The notes under the pieces were generated by a model that was given only the letters and a program-made list of their open reading frames with translations, made no database searches and had not been told where the DNA came from. A stretch of DNA of 64,000 nt from positions 1 to 64,000 of the forward strand of contig NZ_FXTE01000006.1 of assembly GCF_900182615.1 (NCBI RefSeq), written 5' to 3'. The position numbers and the translations under genes are program-made. This document shows positions 16,563 through 25,765 of this stretch, piece after piece (positions within the stretch are counted from its first letter, which is position 1; each line of letters starts with the position of its first letter). This DNA is from Ruegeria faecimaris. Lineage in GTDB: Bacteria; Pseudomonadota; Alphaproteobacteria; Rhodobacterales; Rhodobacteraceae.

Positions 16563-19280
16563 ATGCTGGGACTCGGAACGCTCGCCAAAAAGGTGTTCGG
16601 AACACCGAACGACCGCAAGATCAAGGCGACCCGCCCCCTGATCGAACAGATCAACGCGCTGGAACCCGAGTTCGAGAATCTGTCGGATGACGGCCTGATC
16701 GCAAAGACCGCCGAGCTGCGCAAACGTGCGCTGGAAGGCGAAAGCCTGGATGATCTGCTGCCCGAGGCGTTTGCCAACGTACGCGAAGGGGCAAAACGCG
16801 CGCTGGGCCTGCGTGCCTTTGATGTGCAGTTGATGGGCGGCGCCTTCCTGCATCAGGGCAATATTTCCGAGATGAAAACGGGTGAAGGCAAGACATTGGT
16901 TGCGACCCTCCCCGCCTATCTGAACGCGCTGACCGGTAAGGGCGTGCACGTGGTCACGGTGAACGAATACCTGGCCAAGCGCGACTCGGAATGGATGGGC
17001 AAGGTGTTTGCCGCCGTGGGCATGACCACCGGTGTCATCTGGTCAGGGCAGCCCGATGCCGAAAAAAAGGCTGCTTATGCCTGTGACGTGACCTATGCCA
17101 CCAACAATGAGCTGGGTTTTGATTACCTGCGCGATAATATGAAGGCGGAACTGGATCAAATTTACCAGAAACACCACAATTTCGCGATCGTGGATGAGGT
17201 CGACTCGATCCTGATTGACGAGGCGCGGACGCCGCTGGTCATTTCCGGGCCCTCCGAGGACCGGTCGGACCTGTATACCGCGATTGATGCGCTAATCCCG
17301 TCATTGGGAGAAGATCACTTCACGCTGGACGAAAAGTCCCGGAACGTGACCTTCACGGATGAGGGTAACGAGTTTCTGGAGCAACAGTTGATTGCCAACG
17401 GCCTGATCCCGGAAGACAATTCGCTGTATGATCCTGAAAGCACCACAGTCGTTCACCACGTGAACCAGGGCTTGCGCGCGCATAAGCTGTTTACACGTGA
17501 CAAAGATTACATCGTGCGGGACGGCAATGTCGTTCTGATTGATGAGTTCACCGGTCGCATGATGCCAGGTCGTCGCCTTTCGGAAGGTCTTCATCAGGCC
17601 ATCGAAGCAAAGGAAAACGTGCAGATCCAGCCCGAAAACGTAACATTGGCCAGCGTGACGTTCCAAAACTATTTCCGTCTGTATGACAAGCTGGGAGGCA
17701 TGACCGGCACCGCGCTGACCGAGGCAGAGGAATTTGCCGAAATCTACGGTCTGGGCGTTGTCGAAGTACCAACCAACAAACCGATCGCGCGTCTGGATGA
17801 GGACGATCAGGTCTTTCGTACCGCAGCCGAAAAATACGGCGCCATGATTGACGAGACAAAGGAAGCCCAGAAAAACGGACAACCGGTCCTTCTGGGCACC
17901 ACGTCCATCGAAAAGTCCGAATTGCTCAGCCAGATGCTCACCAAAGAGGGTATCCAGCACAATGTTCTGAATGCCCGCCAACACGAGCAGGAGGCGCAGA
18001 TCGTTGCCGATGCGGGCCGATATGGCGCAGTAACCATCGCCACCAACATGGCCGGCCGCGGTACCGACATCCAGTTGGGCGGCAATGTGGATATGAAGGT
18101 TCTGCAGGCGCTGGAAGAAAACCCCGATGCCGACCCTGCCCAGTTGCGCGCCACCGAAGAGGCGCGCCATGCCGAAGAAAAGGAAAAGGTTCTGGCCGCA
18201 GGAGGCCTTTACGTCATGGCCTCGGAACGCCACGAAAGCCGCCGTATCGACAACCAGCTGCGGGGCCGGTCCGGCCGTCAGGGTGATCCGGGCCGCACCG
18301 TGTTTTACCTCAGCCTCGAAGACGACCTAATGCGCATCTTCGGCTCGGAACGGTTGGACAAGGTTCTGACCACGCTGGGCATGAAAGAAGGTGAGGCCAT
18401 CGTCCACCCTTGGGTGAATAAATCGCTGGAGCGGGCGCAATCCAAGGTCGAAGGTCGCAACTTTGACATGCGCAAGAACGTCCTGAAATTCGACGATGTG
18501 ATGAACGACCAGCGTAAGGTGGTATTCAGCCAACGGCGCGAAATCATGTCCGCCGACGACCTTTCCGAAATCGTATCAGACATGCGCGAACAGGTGATCG
18601 ACGACCTGATCGACGAATATATGCCGCCGAAATCCTATGCCGATCAGTGGGATACCGAGGGTTTGCACGCAGCGGTCAAGGAAAAATTGACCATTGACGC
18701 CCCGGTTCAGGATTGGGCCGCTGAGGAAGGCGTAGATGACGAGCAGGTGCGCGAACGGCTGATCAATGCCGCTGACGAAATGATGGCGCAAAAAGTGGCC
18801 GCGTTCGGCCCCGAGAACATGCGCAACATCGAAAAGCAGGTCTTGCTGAACACGATCGACAGCAAATGGCGCGAACATCTGCTGACGCTGGAACATCTGC
18901 GCTCGGTCGTGGGCTTCCGCGGCTATGCCCAGCGCGACCCGCTGAACGAATACAAGAACGAAAGCTTCCAGCTGTTCGAATCCATGCTGGATTCGTTGCG
19001 CGAAACCGTGACCCAGCAGCTGTCCCGCGTGCGACCGCTGACCGAAGAGGAACAGCGCGAAATGCTGACCCAGATGCAAGCGCAGCAGGCACGGGCGCAG
19101 CAGGCGGTAGATCAGGCCGCTGGTCACGCCGAAGCGGTGGCCGAGGCCGAAGCCTCGGGTGATGCGCGGCCTGGATTTGTCGAAGACGACCCGGCAACTT
19201 GGGGAAACCCGTCGCGCAACGACAAGTGCCCCTGCGGTTCAGGCAAGAAGTTTAAGCATTGCCATGGCCGATTGACCTAA
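16563..19280 (+). CDS. secA: Preprotein translocase ATPase SecA
   Basis: 905 residues from the ATG at 16563 ([13 protein letters not shown]), the family start; upstream in-frame codons are spurious. SecA is the ATP-driven motor that pushes unfolded preproteins through SecYEG. The Walker A MKTGEGKT is at residues 104-111, and the [15 protein letters not shown] and [14 protein letters not shown] helicase motifs are present. The acidic Ala/Gln-rich linker ends in a SEC-C zinc site (C889, C891, C900, H901; [14 protein letters not shown]) that binds SecB and ribosomes. Confidence 0.98.
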   Translation: MLGLGTLAKKVFGTPNDRKIKATRPLIEQINALEPEFENLSDDGLIAKTAELRKRALEGESLDDLLPEAFANVREGAKRALGLRAFDVQLMGGAFLHQGNISEMKTGEGKTLVATLPAYLNALTGKGVHVVTVNEYLAKRDSEWMGKVFAAVGMTTGVIWSGQPDAEKKAAYACDVTYATNNELGFDYLRDNMKAELDQIYQKHHNFAIVDEVDSILIDEARTPLVISGPSEDRSDLYTAIDALIPSLGEDHFTLDEKSRNVTFTDEGNEFLEQQLIANGLIPEDNSLYDPESTTVVHHVNQGLRAHKLFTRDKDYIVRDGNVVLIDEFTGRMMPGRRLSEGLHQAIEAKENVQIQPENVTLASVTFQNYFRLYDKLGGMTGTALTEAEEFAEIYGLGVVEVPTNKPIARLDEDDQVFRTAAEKYGAMIDETKEAQKNGQPVLLGTTSIEKSELLSQMLTKEGIQHNVLNARQHEQEAQIVADAGRYGAVTIATNMAGRGTDIQLGGNVDMKVLQALEENPDADPAQLRATEEARHAEEKEKVLAAGGLYVMASERHESRRIDNQLRGRSGRQGDPGRTVFYLSLEDDLMRIFGSERLDKVLTTLGMKEGEAIVHPWVNKSLERAQSKVEGRNFDMRKNVLKFDDVMNDQRKVVFSQRREIMSADDLSEIVSDMREQVIDDLIDEYMPPKSYADQWDTEGLHAAVKEKLTIDAPVQDWAAEEGVDDEQVRERLINAADEMMAQKVAAFGPENMRNIEKQVLLNTIDSKWREHLLTLEHLRSVVGFRGYAQRDPLNEYKNESFQLFESMLDSLRETVTQQLSRVRPLTEEEQREMLTQMQAQQARAQQAVDQAAGHAEAVAEAEASGDARPGFVEDDPATWGNPSRNDKCPCGSGKKFKHCHGRLT

Positions 19281-19312
19281 CGTCACCACAATCGAGACAC
19301 AATGAGTCCGCC

Positions 19313-19335
19313 TCACGGCCACATATTAGCCGTGA
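19313..19335. terminator. Hairpin downstream of secA
   Basis: TCACGGC (19313-19319) pairs perfectly with GCCGTGA (19329-19335) around a 9-nt loop, 32 bp after the secA stop. There is no T run after it, so it may be a weak terminator or an mRNA 3'-end structure. Confidence 0.45.
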
Positions 19336-19380
19336 TTCAACTGCAGGGTGCGAATCGCTCCTTCAACTGGGGAGGGTGTC

Positions 19381-20307
19381 TTGTTTGTAATTAAGAACTA
19401 CGTAACCACTGGCGGCACCGTTGCTTGTGCATTGGCCATTGGCTACCTCATGCAGAACGGAACCCCTGCGCAACCGCGAGGAGAGCGGGCTTCTGTTGAT
19501 GTGGCATCAGTTACAGATCAGGCTTCAATCATCCCCGGGTTAAGCGAAGTCGTTCTGACCTCATCTGCACCGGTTCACGGAACAAGCAAAGAGACTGGGT
19601 CCGACAACCGTTTTATCGAATCCAGTCGATCAGAACCAGTCAATCCCATTGACTGCACCCTCAGTGCGCGCGCTACTGCCGTTCCCGGTGCTGCCGCCCG
19701 GCTGGTCGTCAACGCCCCCTGCCACAGTAATGAATCTGTGGAAATTCACCATAGCGGTCTGACAGTCACACAGCGCACCGACGCAGTAGGGCGCATGGAC
19801 ATGACAATCCCGGCCCTGTCAGAATATGCGATCTTTCTGATCTCGTTTGAAGACCAGCATGGAACAGTCGCAACCACCCATATCGCTGACATTGCCAATT
19901 ACGAACGCATTGCACTGCAATGGCAGGGTGAAACTGACCTGCAAATTCATGCGCTGGAATTCGGGGCCAGCTATGGCGGCAATGGCCATGTCTCGGCCGA
20001 GACCCCGACCGAAGGCGCCGGACAGGTAGTGCGTCTGGGCAATACCGGAACCGGGGACATGAAAAACATCGAAATCTATTCGTTCCCTGCTGGTCTTTCC
20101 AACCAAAACGGGTCGATAGAAATCACTGTCGAAACCGAGGTGACTTCGGAAAATTGCGGGCGCGACCTGAACATCCAGTCGCTTGAATTGCGGGATGATC
20201 GGTTGAGATCAAAAGACAGGACGCTGAGTTTTCCTGAATGCTCCCGCACCGGAGAGTTTCTGGTGTTGAATAATCTCTTCCAAGACCTGACAATCGCCGC
20301 AAACTAA
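19381..20307 (+). CDS. Unknown exported or membrane-anchored protein
   Basis: 308 residues from a TTG at 19381, chosen because GGGGAGGG lies 5 bp upstream; a GTG at 19348 has no such site. Residues about 8-22 (GGTVACALAIGYLM) look like a signal anchor. The rest seems to be beta-rich: residues about 90-170 (NPIDCTLSARATAVPGAAARLVVNAPC...) resemble an Ig-like fold, and C-terminal paired cysteines occur. I do not recognise the family. Its place between secA and the OmpA-domain gene, 25 bp before the latter, suggests an envelope pair. Confidence 0.65.
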   Translation: MFVIKNYVTTGGTVACALAIGYLMQNGTPAQPRGERASVDVASVTDQASIIPGLSEVVLTSSAPVHGTSKETGSDNRFIESSRSEPVNPIDCTLSARATAVPGAAARLVVNAPCHSNESVEIHHSGLTVTQRTDAVGRMDMTIPALSEYAIFLISFEDQHGTVATTHIADIANYERIALQWQGETDLQIHALEFGASYGGNGHVSAETPTEGAGQVVRLGNTGTGDMKNIEIYSFPAGLSNQNGSIEITVETEVTSENCGRDLNIQSLELRDDRLRSKDRTLSFPECSRTGEFLVLNNLFQDLTIAAN

Positions 20308-20332
20308 ATCCGCAGGCAGGCTCGGGCATCTT

Positions 20333-21889
20333 ATGACATTCTTTCGTGTGGCAGCGGCTGCACTGGCTTCCGTTACAATCGCGTCGGGCGCACAGGCGCA
20401 AGACATCTCGCTTAGATCGCATGACGGCAAGGTCGAAGTCACCGGTGACCTGCTGGGATTTGACGGCGAGTTCTATCGTGTGGCAACACAATTCGGCACG
20501 CTGACAGTTGATGGGTCCGGTGTGACCTGTACCGGACCTGCCTGCCCAAGCCTGACCGATTTTGTGGCTGAAATCCGATTTGCCGGATCTTCGGTCATGG
20601 CGGAAAAGGTTCTACCAGCGCTGATTGTTGGCTTCGCACAGCAGCAAGGGTTGTCGGCGACTCCAAACAGGCTGACCGCCAACACATTTTCTTACGAACT
20701 GCACCAACCCGGGAGGGCAGCACCGCTGGGTCGGTTCTTCTTTGACGCAGGGAACACTGAGCGCGGATTTAGGGCGCAGGCAGAAAACCAGGCTGATATT
20801 GTTCTGGCGTTGCGCGAAATCCGACCCGAAGAGGAGCAAGCCGCACAAGCGGTAGGCCTTGGCGATCTGACCCGCACCCGCCGGGCCCGCGTCATCGCGC
20901 TTGACGCTTTGGTACCAATCGTTGCCAACTCGAACCCGTTACAGCAAATCTCGCTTGCGGAATTAACCCGGGTGTTTTCGGGCGAGATTACGAGTTGGGC
21001 CGAGTTGGGCGGACCCGATGCGCCAATTTCACTGCACCTTCCGGAAGCCGGTTCGGGTCTGGCCCAGAATGTCGAAGACAGGCTTATGGCACCCTCCGGC
21101 ACAGCCCTTTCCGAGGCGGCCATTCGGCATGACCGCAGTACTGATCTGGTACGTACCGTTGCTGCGGATCCCTTTTCAATAGGTGTCGCAAGCCAAGCCG
21201 AAGCCAGCACCGCGCGTGCCCTGCCTTTGACCGGCGGGTGCGGTCATGCGCTGGCGGCTACTCGGCAGTCAATCAAGACCGAAGATTATCCGCTGACCTC
21301 ACCTATGTTTTTATACCTGCCGGACAGGCGATTGCCGCGTTTTGCACGTCAATTCCTGGCCTACACCCAAGGAATCGAGGCGCAGATGGCAATACGCGAA
21401 GCTGGCTTTGTCGATCAAACCCCCGAGACTATGGGTCTTGGGGTGCAAGGGGATCGACTTGCCAATGCTATCGCGTCGGGCGGATCAGAAGTTGGTTTGG
21501 AGGAACTTCAGCGGCTGGTCGAGATTTTCAGACCCATGTCCCGCCTGTCATTGTCCTTCCGGTTCGAGCCCGGTTCCTCGCGCCCGGATGCGCAGTCACG
21601 GTCCAATATCCGACATCTTGCCCTTCTTTTGGAATCCGGGACCCTCGATGCCCGAAAGCTTAGGTTTGTCGGCTTCAGCGATGGCGAAGGGGCAGCGTCA
21701 ACCAATGCGCGGATCGCATTGTTGCGGGCAAAAACCGTTCGCAATGCCGTATTGGCCGAGATTGAAACCGCTATCGGGGACAGCGTCGAAATCACGGTCG
21801 ACGCCTTTGGCGAGGCCATGCCCATGGCCTGCGACGACACGGAATGGGGCCGAAAGGTCAACCGCCGGGTCGAGGTCTGGGTTCAATAG
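20333..21889 (+). CDS. PstS-like binding domain fused to OmpA-family domain
   Basis: 518 residues. A signal peptide (about 1-22, ASGAQAQ) is followed by a small domain, then a PBP2/phosphate-binding-like domain (about 80-370; AEIRFAGSSVMAEKVLPALIVGF, LTRVFSGEITSWAELGG, HLPEAGSGLAQNV). It ends in an OmpA/MotB-type peptidoglycan-binding domain (about 400-518; FEPGSSRPDAQSRSNI, FVGFSDGEG, GRKVNRRVEVWV). The SGEITSWAELGG stretch is the PstS hallmark. The fusion places an anion-binding module against the cell wall. No pst genes are adjacent, so the ligand is unproved. Confidence 0.82.
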   Translation: MTFFRVAAAALASVTIASGAQAQDISLRSHDGKVEVTGDLLGFDGEFYRVATQFGTLTVDGSGVTCTGPACPSLTDFVAEIRFAGSSVMAEKVLPALIVGFAQQQGLSATPNRLTANTFSYELHQPGRAAPLGRFFFDAGNTERGFRAQAENQADIVLALREIRPEEEQAAQAVGLGDLTRTRRARVIALDALVPIVANSNPLQQISLAELTRVFSGEITSWAELGGPDAPISLHLPEAGSGLAQNVEDRLMAPSGTALSEAAIRHDRSTDLVRTVAADPFSIGVASQAEASTARALPLTGGCGHALAATRQSIKTEDYPLTSPMFLYLPDRRLPRFARQFLAYTQGIEAQMAIREAGFVDQTPETMGLGVQGDRLANAIASGGSEVGLEELQRLVEIFRPMSRLSLSFRFEPGSSRPDAQSRSNIRHLALLLESGTLDARKLRFVGFSDGEGAASTNARIALLRAKTVRNAVLAEIETAIGDSVEITVDAFGEAMPMACDDTEWGRKVNRRVEVWVQ

Positions 21890-21892
21890 CAC

Positions 21893-22648
21893 TCACAGAT
21901 AGCCTTCGGACCTGAAGCTCAACTCGTTCGACTTTCCAATGATCAGATGGTCATGCAGCGTCAGGCCCAGTGCCAGGCATGCATCCTGAATTCGGTTGGT
22001 CATGTCGATATCCGATTGCGACGGGGTCGGGTCACCTGACGGATGGTTATGTACAAGTATCAACGCCGAGGCATTCAGCTCCAGCGCCCGTTTGGCAACC
22101 TCGCGCGGATAGACTGGGACATGATCCACCGTGCCCTTGGCCTGTTCCTCATCAGCGATCAGCACGTTTTTGCGATCCAGATAGAACACACGGAATTGTT
22201 CGGTCTCACGATGGGCCATGGTGGTGTGGCAATAGTCCAGCAATGCGTCCCATCCGGAAATCACATGTCGCCACATCACCCGCGCGCGGGCCATGCGATG
22301 AGCGCAGGCCTCAAGGATTTTCAGATCAGTGATCACGCTATCCCCGACACCTTTGATTTGGCACAGCCGTTCCTCGGGGGCGGTCAGCACCCGATTGAAA
22401 TCGCCGAACGTATCCATCAGCGCACGCGCCAGCGGTTTCACATCCTGCCGGGGGATTGAACGGAACAGCACCAACTCCAACAGCTCATAATCCGGCATGG
22501 CGGCGGACCCGCCAGACAGGAACCGTTCGCGCAGCCGCTTGCGATGATCTTTGATGTAGGAGGGTAACCGACCCGTCGGCAGCGGCTGCGCGGGGGCTTC
22601 GTCTGTATCGAACAGCATTGGGGCTTCGGAAAAGGCGTCCTGTGTCAT
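21893..22648 (-). CDS. radC: RadC-family JAMM/MPN domain protein
   Basis: 251 residues. The N-terminal helix-hairpin-helix (LCQIKGVGDSVITDLKILEA, about 90-115) is followed by the MPN/JAMM domain with the zinc motif HNHPSGDPTPSQSD. Despite the old name, a DNA-repair role is not established; JAMM proteins are metallopeptidases or nucleases. It converges with the OmpA-domain gene (3-bp gap) and lies 35 bp downstream of thiX, so it may receive read-through from the thiamine operon. Confidence 0.9.
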   Translation of the reverse strand: MTQDAFSEAPMLFDTDEAPAQPLPTGRLPSYIKDHRKRLRERFLSGGSAAMPDYELLELVLFRSIPRQDVKPLARALMDTFGDFNRVLTAPEERLCQIKGVGDSVITDLKILEACAHRMARARVMWRHVISGWDALLDYCHTTMAHRETEQFRVFYLDRKNVLIADEEQAKGTVDHVPVYPREVAKRALELNASALILVHNHPSGDPTPSQSDIDMTNRIQDACLALGLTLHDHLIIGKSNELSFRSEGYL

Positions 22649-22683
22649 GCTCTCAGCCTGACGCAGAATCGGTTTCCAGATGG

Positions 22684-23418
22684 TTAACGCACCTCACCTG
22701 CCATGCGGGCAGTGGCGCGGCGGACAACCATATGCAACACGATGGAAAACACTCCCAAGGTCAGCATCGCGGCGAACATCAGATCGGTCTTTGCACGGCC
22801 ATTGGCCAGCAGCATCAAATATCCCAACCCTTGGGACGAGCCGACCCATTCACCAATCACCGCCCCGATCGGCGCATAGACGGCGGCCAGCCTCATCCCC
22901 GACGCCAGCGAGGGCATCGCCGCCGGGATGCGGATATACCACAGCACTGCACGCGGACTGGCCTGCATCGTGTGCGCAAGGTCCAGATAGCCCTGCGGCG
23001 TCCGCATCAACCCATCGAAGAAAGACGAGGTGATCGGGAAATAGATGATCAGCACCGCCATCGCGACCTTGGACCACAGACCATAGCCCAGCCAAAGCGT
23101 CAGCAACGGGGCCAGCGCAAAAACCGGCAGAGCCTGCGTGAACACCAGCATCGGCTGTACCAGAACTCGCGCCGCCCGCGAATTGGCCAATTGCAGCGCC
23201 GTAACCACACCCAGAACCGTCCCAAAGGCCAGTCCAATCACCACCTCAACCGCAGTGATCCAAGTGTGTTCGGCGATCAGCCAACGGTTTTGCCACCAGG
23301 TCTCGGCCACCACGGCGGGGCTTGGCAGGATGAACTTAGGCAAGCCGGTCGTCCAGACGATCCCCTGCCAAATGGCAATCGCGAACACGGTGGCTGCAAG
23401 GGCTGAGAGATATTTCAT
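22684..23418 (-). CDS. thiX: ABC transporter permease for HMP/thiamine precursor (ThiX)
   Basis: 244 residues with about six membrane helices and the permease loop IGEWVGSSQGLGYLMLLANGRAKTDLMFAAM, typical of the BPD-transport family. It overlaps thiZ by ATGA and is the last gene of the TPP-riboswitch operon. Together with ThiY and ThiZ it should import the pyrimidine part of thiamine, as for ThiXYZ systems regulated by THI boxes. The exact substrate (HMP or N-formyl-aminopyrimidine) is inferred. Confidence 0.85.
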   Translation of the reverse strand: MKYLSALAATVFAIAIWQGIVWTTGLPKFILPSPAVVAETWWQNRWLIAEHTWITAVEVVIGLAFGTVLGVVTALQLANSRAARVLVQPMLVFTQALPVFALAPLLTLWLGYGLWSKVAMAVLIIYFPITSSFFDGLMRTPQGYLDLAHTMQASPRAVLWYIRIPAAMPSLASGMRLAAVYAPIGAVIGEWVGSSQGLGYLMLLANGRAKTDLMFAAMLTLGVFSIVLHMVVRRATARMAGEVR

Positions 23419-24143
23419 GCGACCGCCTCGCGCAGCAAGCGCAACAGCGCACCTTGCGTCTCAAGCGTCTCAAGGTCGTCCACATGGCGCGGGGCAGGTG
23501 CATGCGGCGGTTCACAAGGGGTCAGGCCCTGCTGTGTCATCACCATGATGGACTGGCCCAGCCGGGCGGCCTCACCCGGGTCATGTGTCACCAGCAAAAC
23601 GGTCCGGCCCTGCAACGCCTCGACCGCCAAGTCCTGCATATCGGCCCGAGTGCGGGCATCCAGCGCCGAGAACGGCTCATCCAGCAGAACAATCGGGCGA
23701 TCCTCCAAGAGCGTGCGGGCTAAAGCGACGCGTTGGCGTTGGCCGCCCGACAGTTCGGCGGGTTTCTTGGTCATATGATCCTGCAATCGCATGCGCTGAA
23801 TCAGACGGTTGCGCCGCTCCAGATCGACCGACTTGCCCCGAAGCCGCGCACCTAACGAGACATTCTGTGCGACCGTTGCCCAGGGCAGCAGCAGATCATC
23901 CTGCGCCATATAGGCCACGCGGTCCTGCATCGGAGCACCATCGCCGGCGGTGATCTGCCCGGTGAACACGGCACCTGTATCAAGCCCGGCAATCAGACGT
24001 AGAATTGTGGTTTTACCGACGCCCGATCCGCCCAGCAGGCAAGTCCACTGCCCGGCCCCAAGGGTCAGGGTGAGCGGCGCGAACAGGGTCGCTCCGTCAA
24101 TCGTGGCCGTGCCTTTGATGCTCAGATCGGGCGCCGGGGTCAT
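23415..24143 (-). CDS. thiZ: ABC transporter ATPase for HMP/thiamine precursor (ThiZ)
   Basis: 242 residues from the ATG at 24143, which overlaps the tenA stop by ATGA; the earlier start at 24206 lies within tenA. Walker A GGSGVGKTT, signature LSGGQRQRVALART and Walker B IVLLDEPFSALD are intact. It energises the ThiX permease. Neighbours on both sides overlap by 4 bp, so expression is tightly coupled. Confidence 0.88.
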   Translation of the reverse strand: MTPAPDLSIKGTATIDGATLFAPLTLTLGAGQWTCLLGGSGVGKTTILRLIAGLDTGAVFTGQITAGDGAPMQDRVAYMAQDDLLLPWATVAQNVSLGARLRGKSVDLERRNRLIQRMRLQDHMTKKPAELSGGQRQRVALARTLLEDRPIVLLDEPFSALDARTRADMQDLAVEALQGRTVLLVTHDPGEAARLGQSIMVMTQQGLTPCEPPHAPAPRHVDDLETLETQGALLRLLREAVA

Positions 24144-24814
24144 GGGGTCAGGCCCATTTGCCAGAAGTTGACTTCTAGCTCGGTTGCCGTGCGGAAGGTC
24201 TGGCACAGGCGATCCCAGCGCGGCGAGGCTGCAAAGTCCTCACCAATACGCCGTGTTAGAGCCTGATCGAACAGTTCTCCAACCGCTTTGCATGCGCCCT
24301 GGTAGTCGTCGCTGGCATAGGTATTGATCCAATCACGATAGACCTCGGATGTAGCTTCAGAGGCCAACCGCGTGCCGATTTCGCCATAGCCCATCACACA
24401 AGGGGTCAGAGCCGCCAGCAGGTCCAGCAAATCACCGCTATACCCGGCCTCAAGCACAAAGCGTGTATAGGCCAGGTTTTCGGCGCGTTCAGGGGTTGCG
24501 AACAGCTCCTCATGGGAAATCCCAGCCGCCTCACAGATACCGATATGCAGCTGCATTTCCTCGGCGACCAACGCATTTACCGTGGCCACGGCGGTCAGCA
24601 TTTCCGAATGAGTCTCGGACTTAACAACCGCCAGTGCCCAAGCACGGGAAAAATGGATCAGGAACACATAGTCCTGTCGCAGGTAGTGCAGGAACGCCGC
24701 GCGCGGCAGCGTTCCGTCTTTCATCCCTTCCACAAAGGTGTGGCGAGTGTAATCCCGCCACGGCCCCTGCGCGGCATCCCGCATTAATGCGAAAGCTTTG
24801 CCGTAATTGCTCAT
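24140..24814 (-). CDS. tenA: Aminopyrimidine aminohydrolase / thiaminase II (TenA)
   Basis: 224 residues. TenA releases HMP from degraded thiamine (aminopyrimidine hydrolysis). The catalytic Cys is C139 in LTPCVMGYGEIG, and RQDYVFL and EEMQLH match conserved substrate-pocket segments. It overlaps thiY and thiZ by ATGA on each side. The association with a ThiXYZ transporter is the classical base-degraded-thiamine salvage arrangement. Confidence 0.92.
   Translation of the reverse strand: MSNYGKAFALMRDAAQGPWRDYTRHTFVEGMKDGTLPRAAFLHYLRQDYVFLIHFSRAWALAVVKSETHSEMLTAVATVNALVAEEMQLHIGICEAAGISHEELFATPERAENLAYTRFVLEAGYSGDLLDLLAALTPCVMGYGEIGTRLASEATSEVYRDWINTYASDDYQGACKAVGELFDQALTRRIGEDFAASPRWDRLCQTFRTATELEVNFWQMGLTP
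24256..24265 (+). repeat. TTAGAGCCTG word, copy 1 (in tenA)
   Basis: Exact TTAGAGCCTG, preceded by G. It lies in tenA on the opposite strand, where it encodes Gln-Ala-Leu-Thr using the CTA leucine codon, rare in this DNA. Confidence 0.5.
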
Positions 24815-25746
24815 TGCGCGGTCACATCGATGGCAATGTCGCTGACCGGGTTCAGGCTGTCGATCATGCCGCTGTTCTTCAGGAACTCCTCGAACCGCGC
24901 ATAGCGACCCGCATCAAACGCCGCCGGACGCAGTGCGAACCGGGGCAGCGTGTCGACCCAGGCGCGGGCATTAAGCTCATCCTTCAGCTCGGTCGAGGTG
25001 GCCGCGAAGATTTCCCAGCTTTTTTCCGGGTTGTTGACGATATATTGGGTCGCTTTCTCGGTTGCAGCCAAGAAACGGGCGATTTTGTCGGCATCCATCG
25101 TATCGGGATTGGCGACATAGATCAGCTCGTCATAGGGTGGGATGCCTTCCTCTTCGATATAGAAACAGCGACCCGCGACACCTTCGATATCCATCTGGTT
25201 CAGCTCAAAATTCCGGAACGCCCCGATAACCGCATCCACCTGACCGGTCATCAGCGACGGCGACAGCGAGAAGTTGACGTTGACCATCTCAATCTCATCC
25301 AGACCGATATCATGCTGACCCAGAAGGGTTGTCAGGATCGCCTCTTCGACACCGGCGACCGAGAAACCGATTTTCTTGCCCCGCAGATCGGCCAGCGACT
25401 TGATCGGGCCATCATCCAGCACCAGCAGGCAGTTCAGCGGGGTGGCAACCAGCGTGCCGACCCGTTTCAGCGGCAAGCCCTCATGGATTTGCAGGTGCAG
25501 CTGCGGCTGATAGGACACCGCCAGATCGGCCTGACCAGCGGCCACCAGACGCGGCGGCGCGGAGGGGTCCGCGGGCGGAATGATCTCAACCTCAAGCCCC
25601 TGGTCGGCAAAATAGCCGTTTTCCTGTGCGACGATAATTGGACCATGGTCAGGGTTCACAAACCAATCCAACAAGACGGTCATCTTATCCTCGGCCCAGG
25701 CCGGCGCGGCAGCCAGCAGGGCGATTGCAGCGATCAGTTTTTTCAT
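24811..25746 (-). CDS. thiY: Periplasmic HMP/aminopyrimidine-binding protein (ThiY, NMT1/THI5-like)
   Basis: 311 residues from the ATG at 25746, where a signal peptide begins (MKKLIAAIALLAAAPAWA). The mature part starts KMTVLLDWFVNPDHGPIIVAQENGYF, the NMT1/THI5-like pattern, and shows no THI5-type enzymatic histidine/CCCFC motif. It should capture a thiamine pyrimidine precursor for ThiXZ. It is separated from thiF by 19 bp and overlaps tenA by 4 bp. The longer upstream frame from 25857 lacks signal-peptide character. Confidence 0.88.
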   Translation of the reverse strand: MKKLIAAIALLAAAPAWAEDKMTVLLDWFVNPDHGPIIVAQENGYFADQGLEVEIIPPADPSAPPRLVAAGQADLAVSYQPQLHLQIHEGLPLKRVGTLVATPLNCLLVLDDGPIKSLADLRGKKIGFSVAGVEEAILTTLLGQHDIGLDEIEMVNVNFSLSPSLMTGQVDAVIGAFRNFELNQMDIEGVAGRCFYIEEEGIPPYDELIYVANPDTMDADKIARFLAATEKATQYIVNNPEKSWEIFAATSTELKDELNARAWVDTLPRFALRPAAFDAGRYARFEEFLKNSGMIDSLNPVSDIAIDVTAQ

Positions 25747-25765
25747 ATCTCGCGGTTCCTTCTGT

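Noticed and set aside
17449..17470. GTTCACCACGTGAACC in secA as a parS-like palindrome
   Set aside because: It encodes conserved SecA residues and differs from parS at several positions.
17301..18233. Long antisense open frame within secA
   Set aside because: It mirrors a strongly conserved gene on the other strand; it is a GC-rich shadow with no ribosome site or domain.
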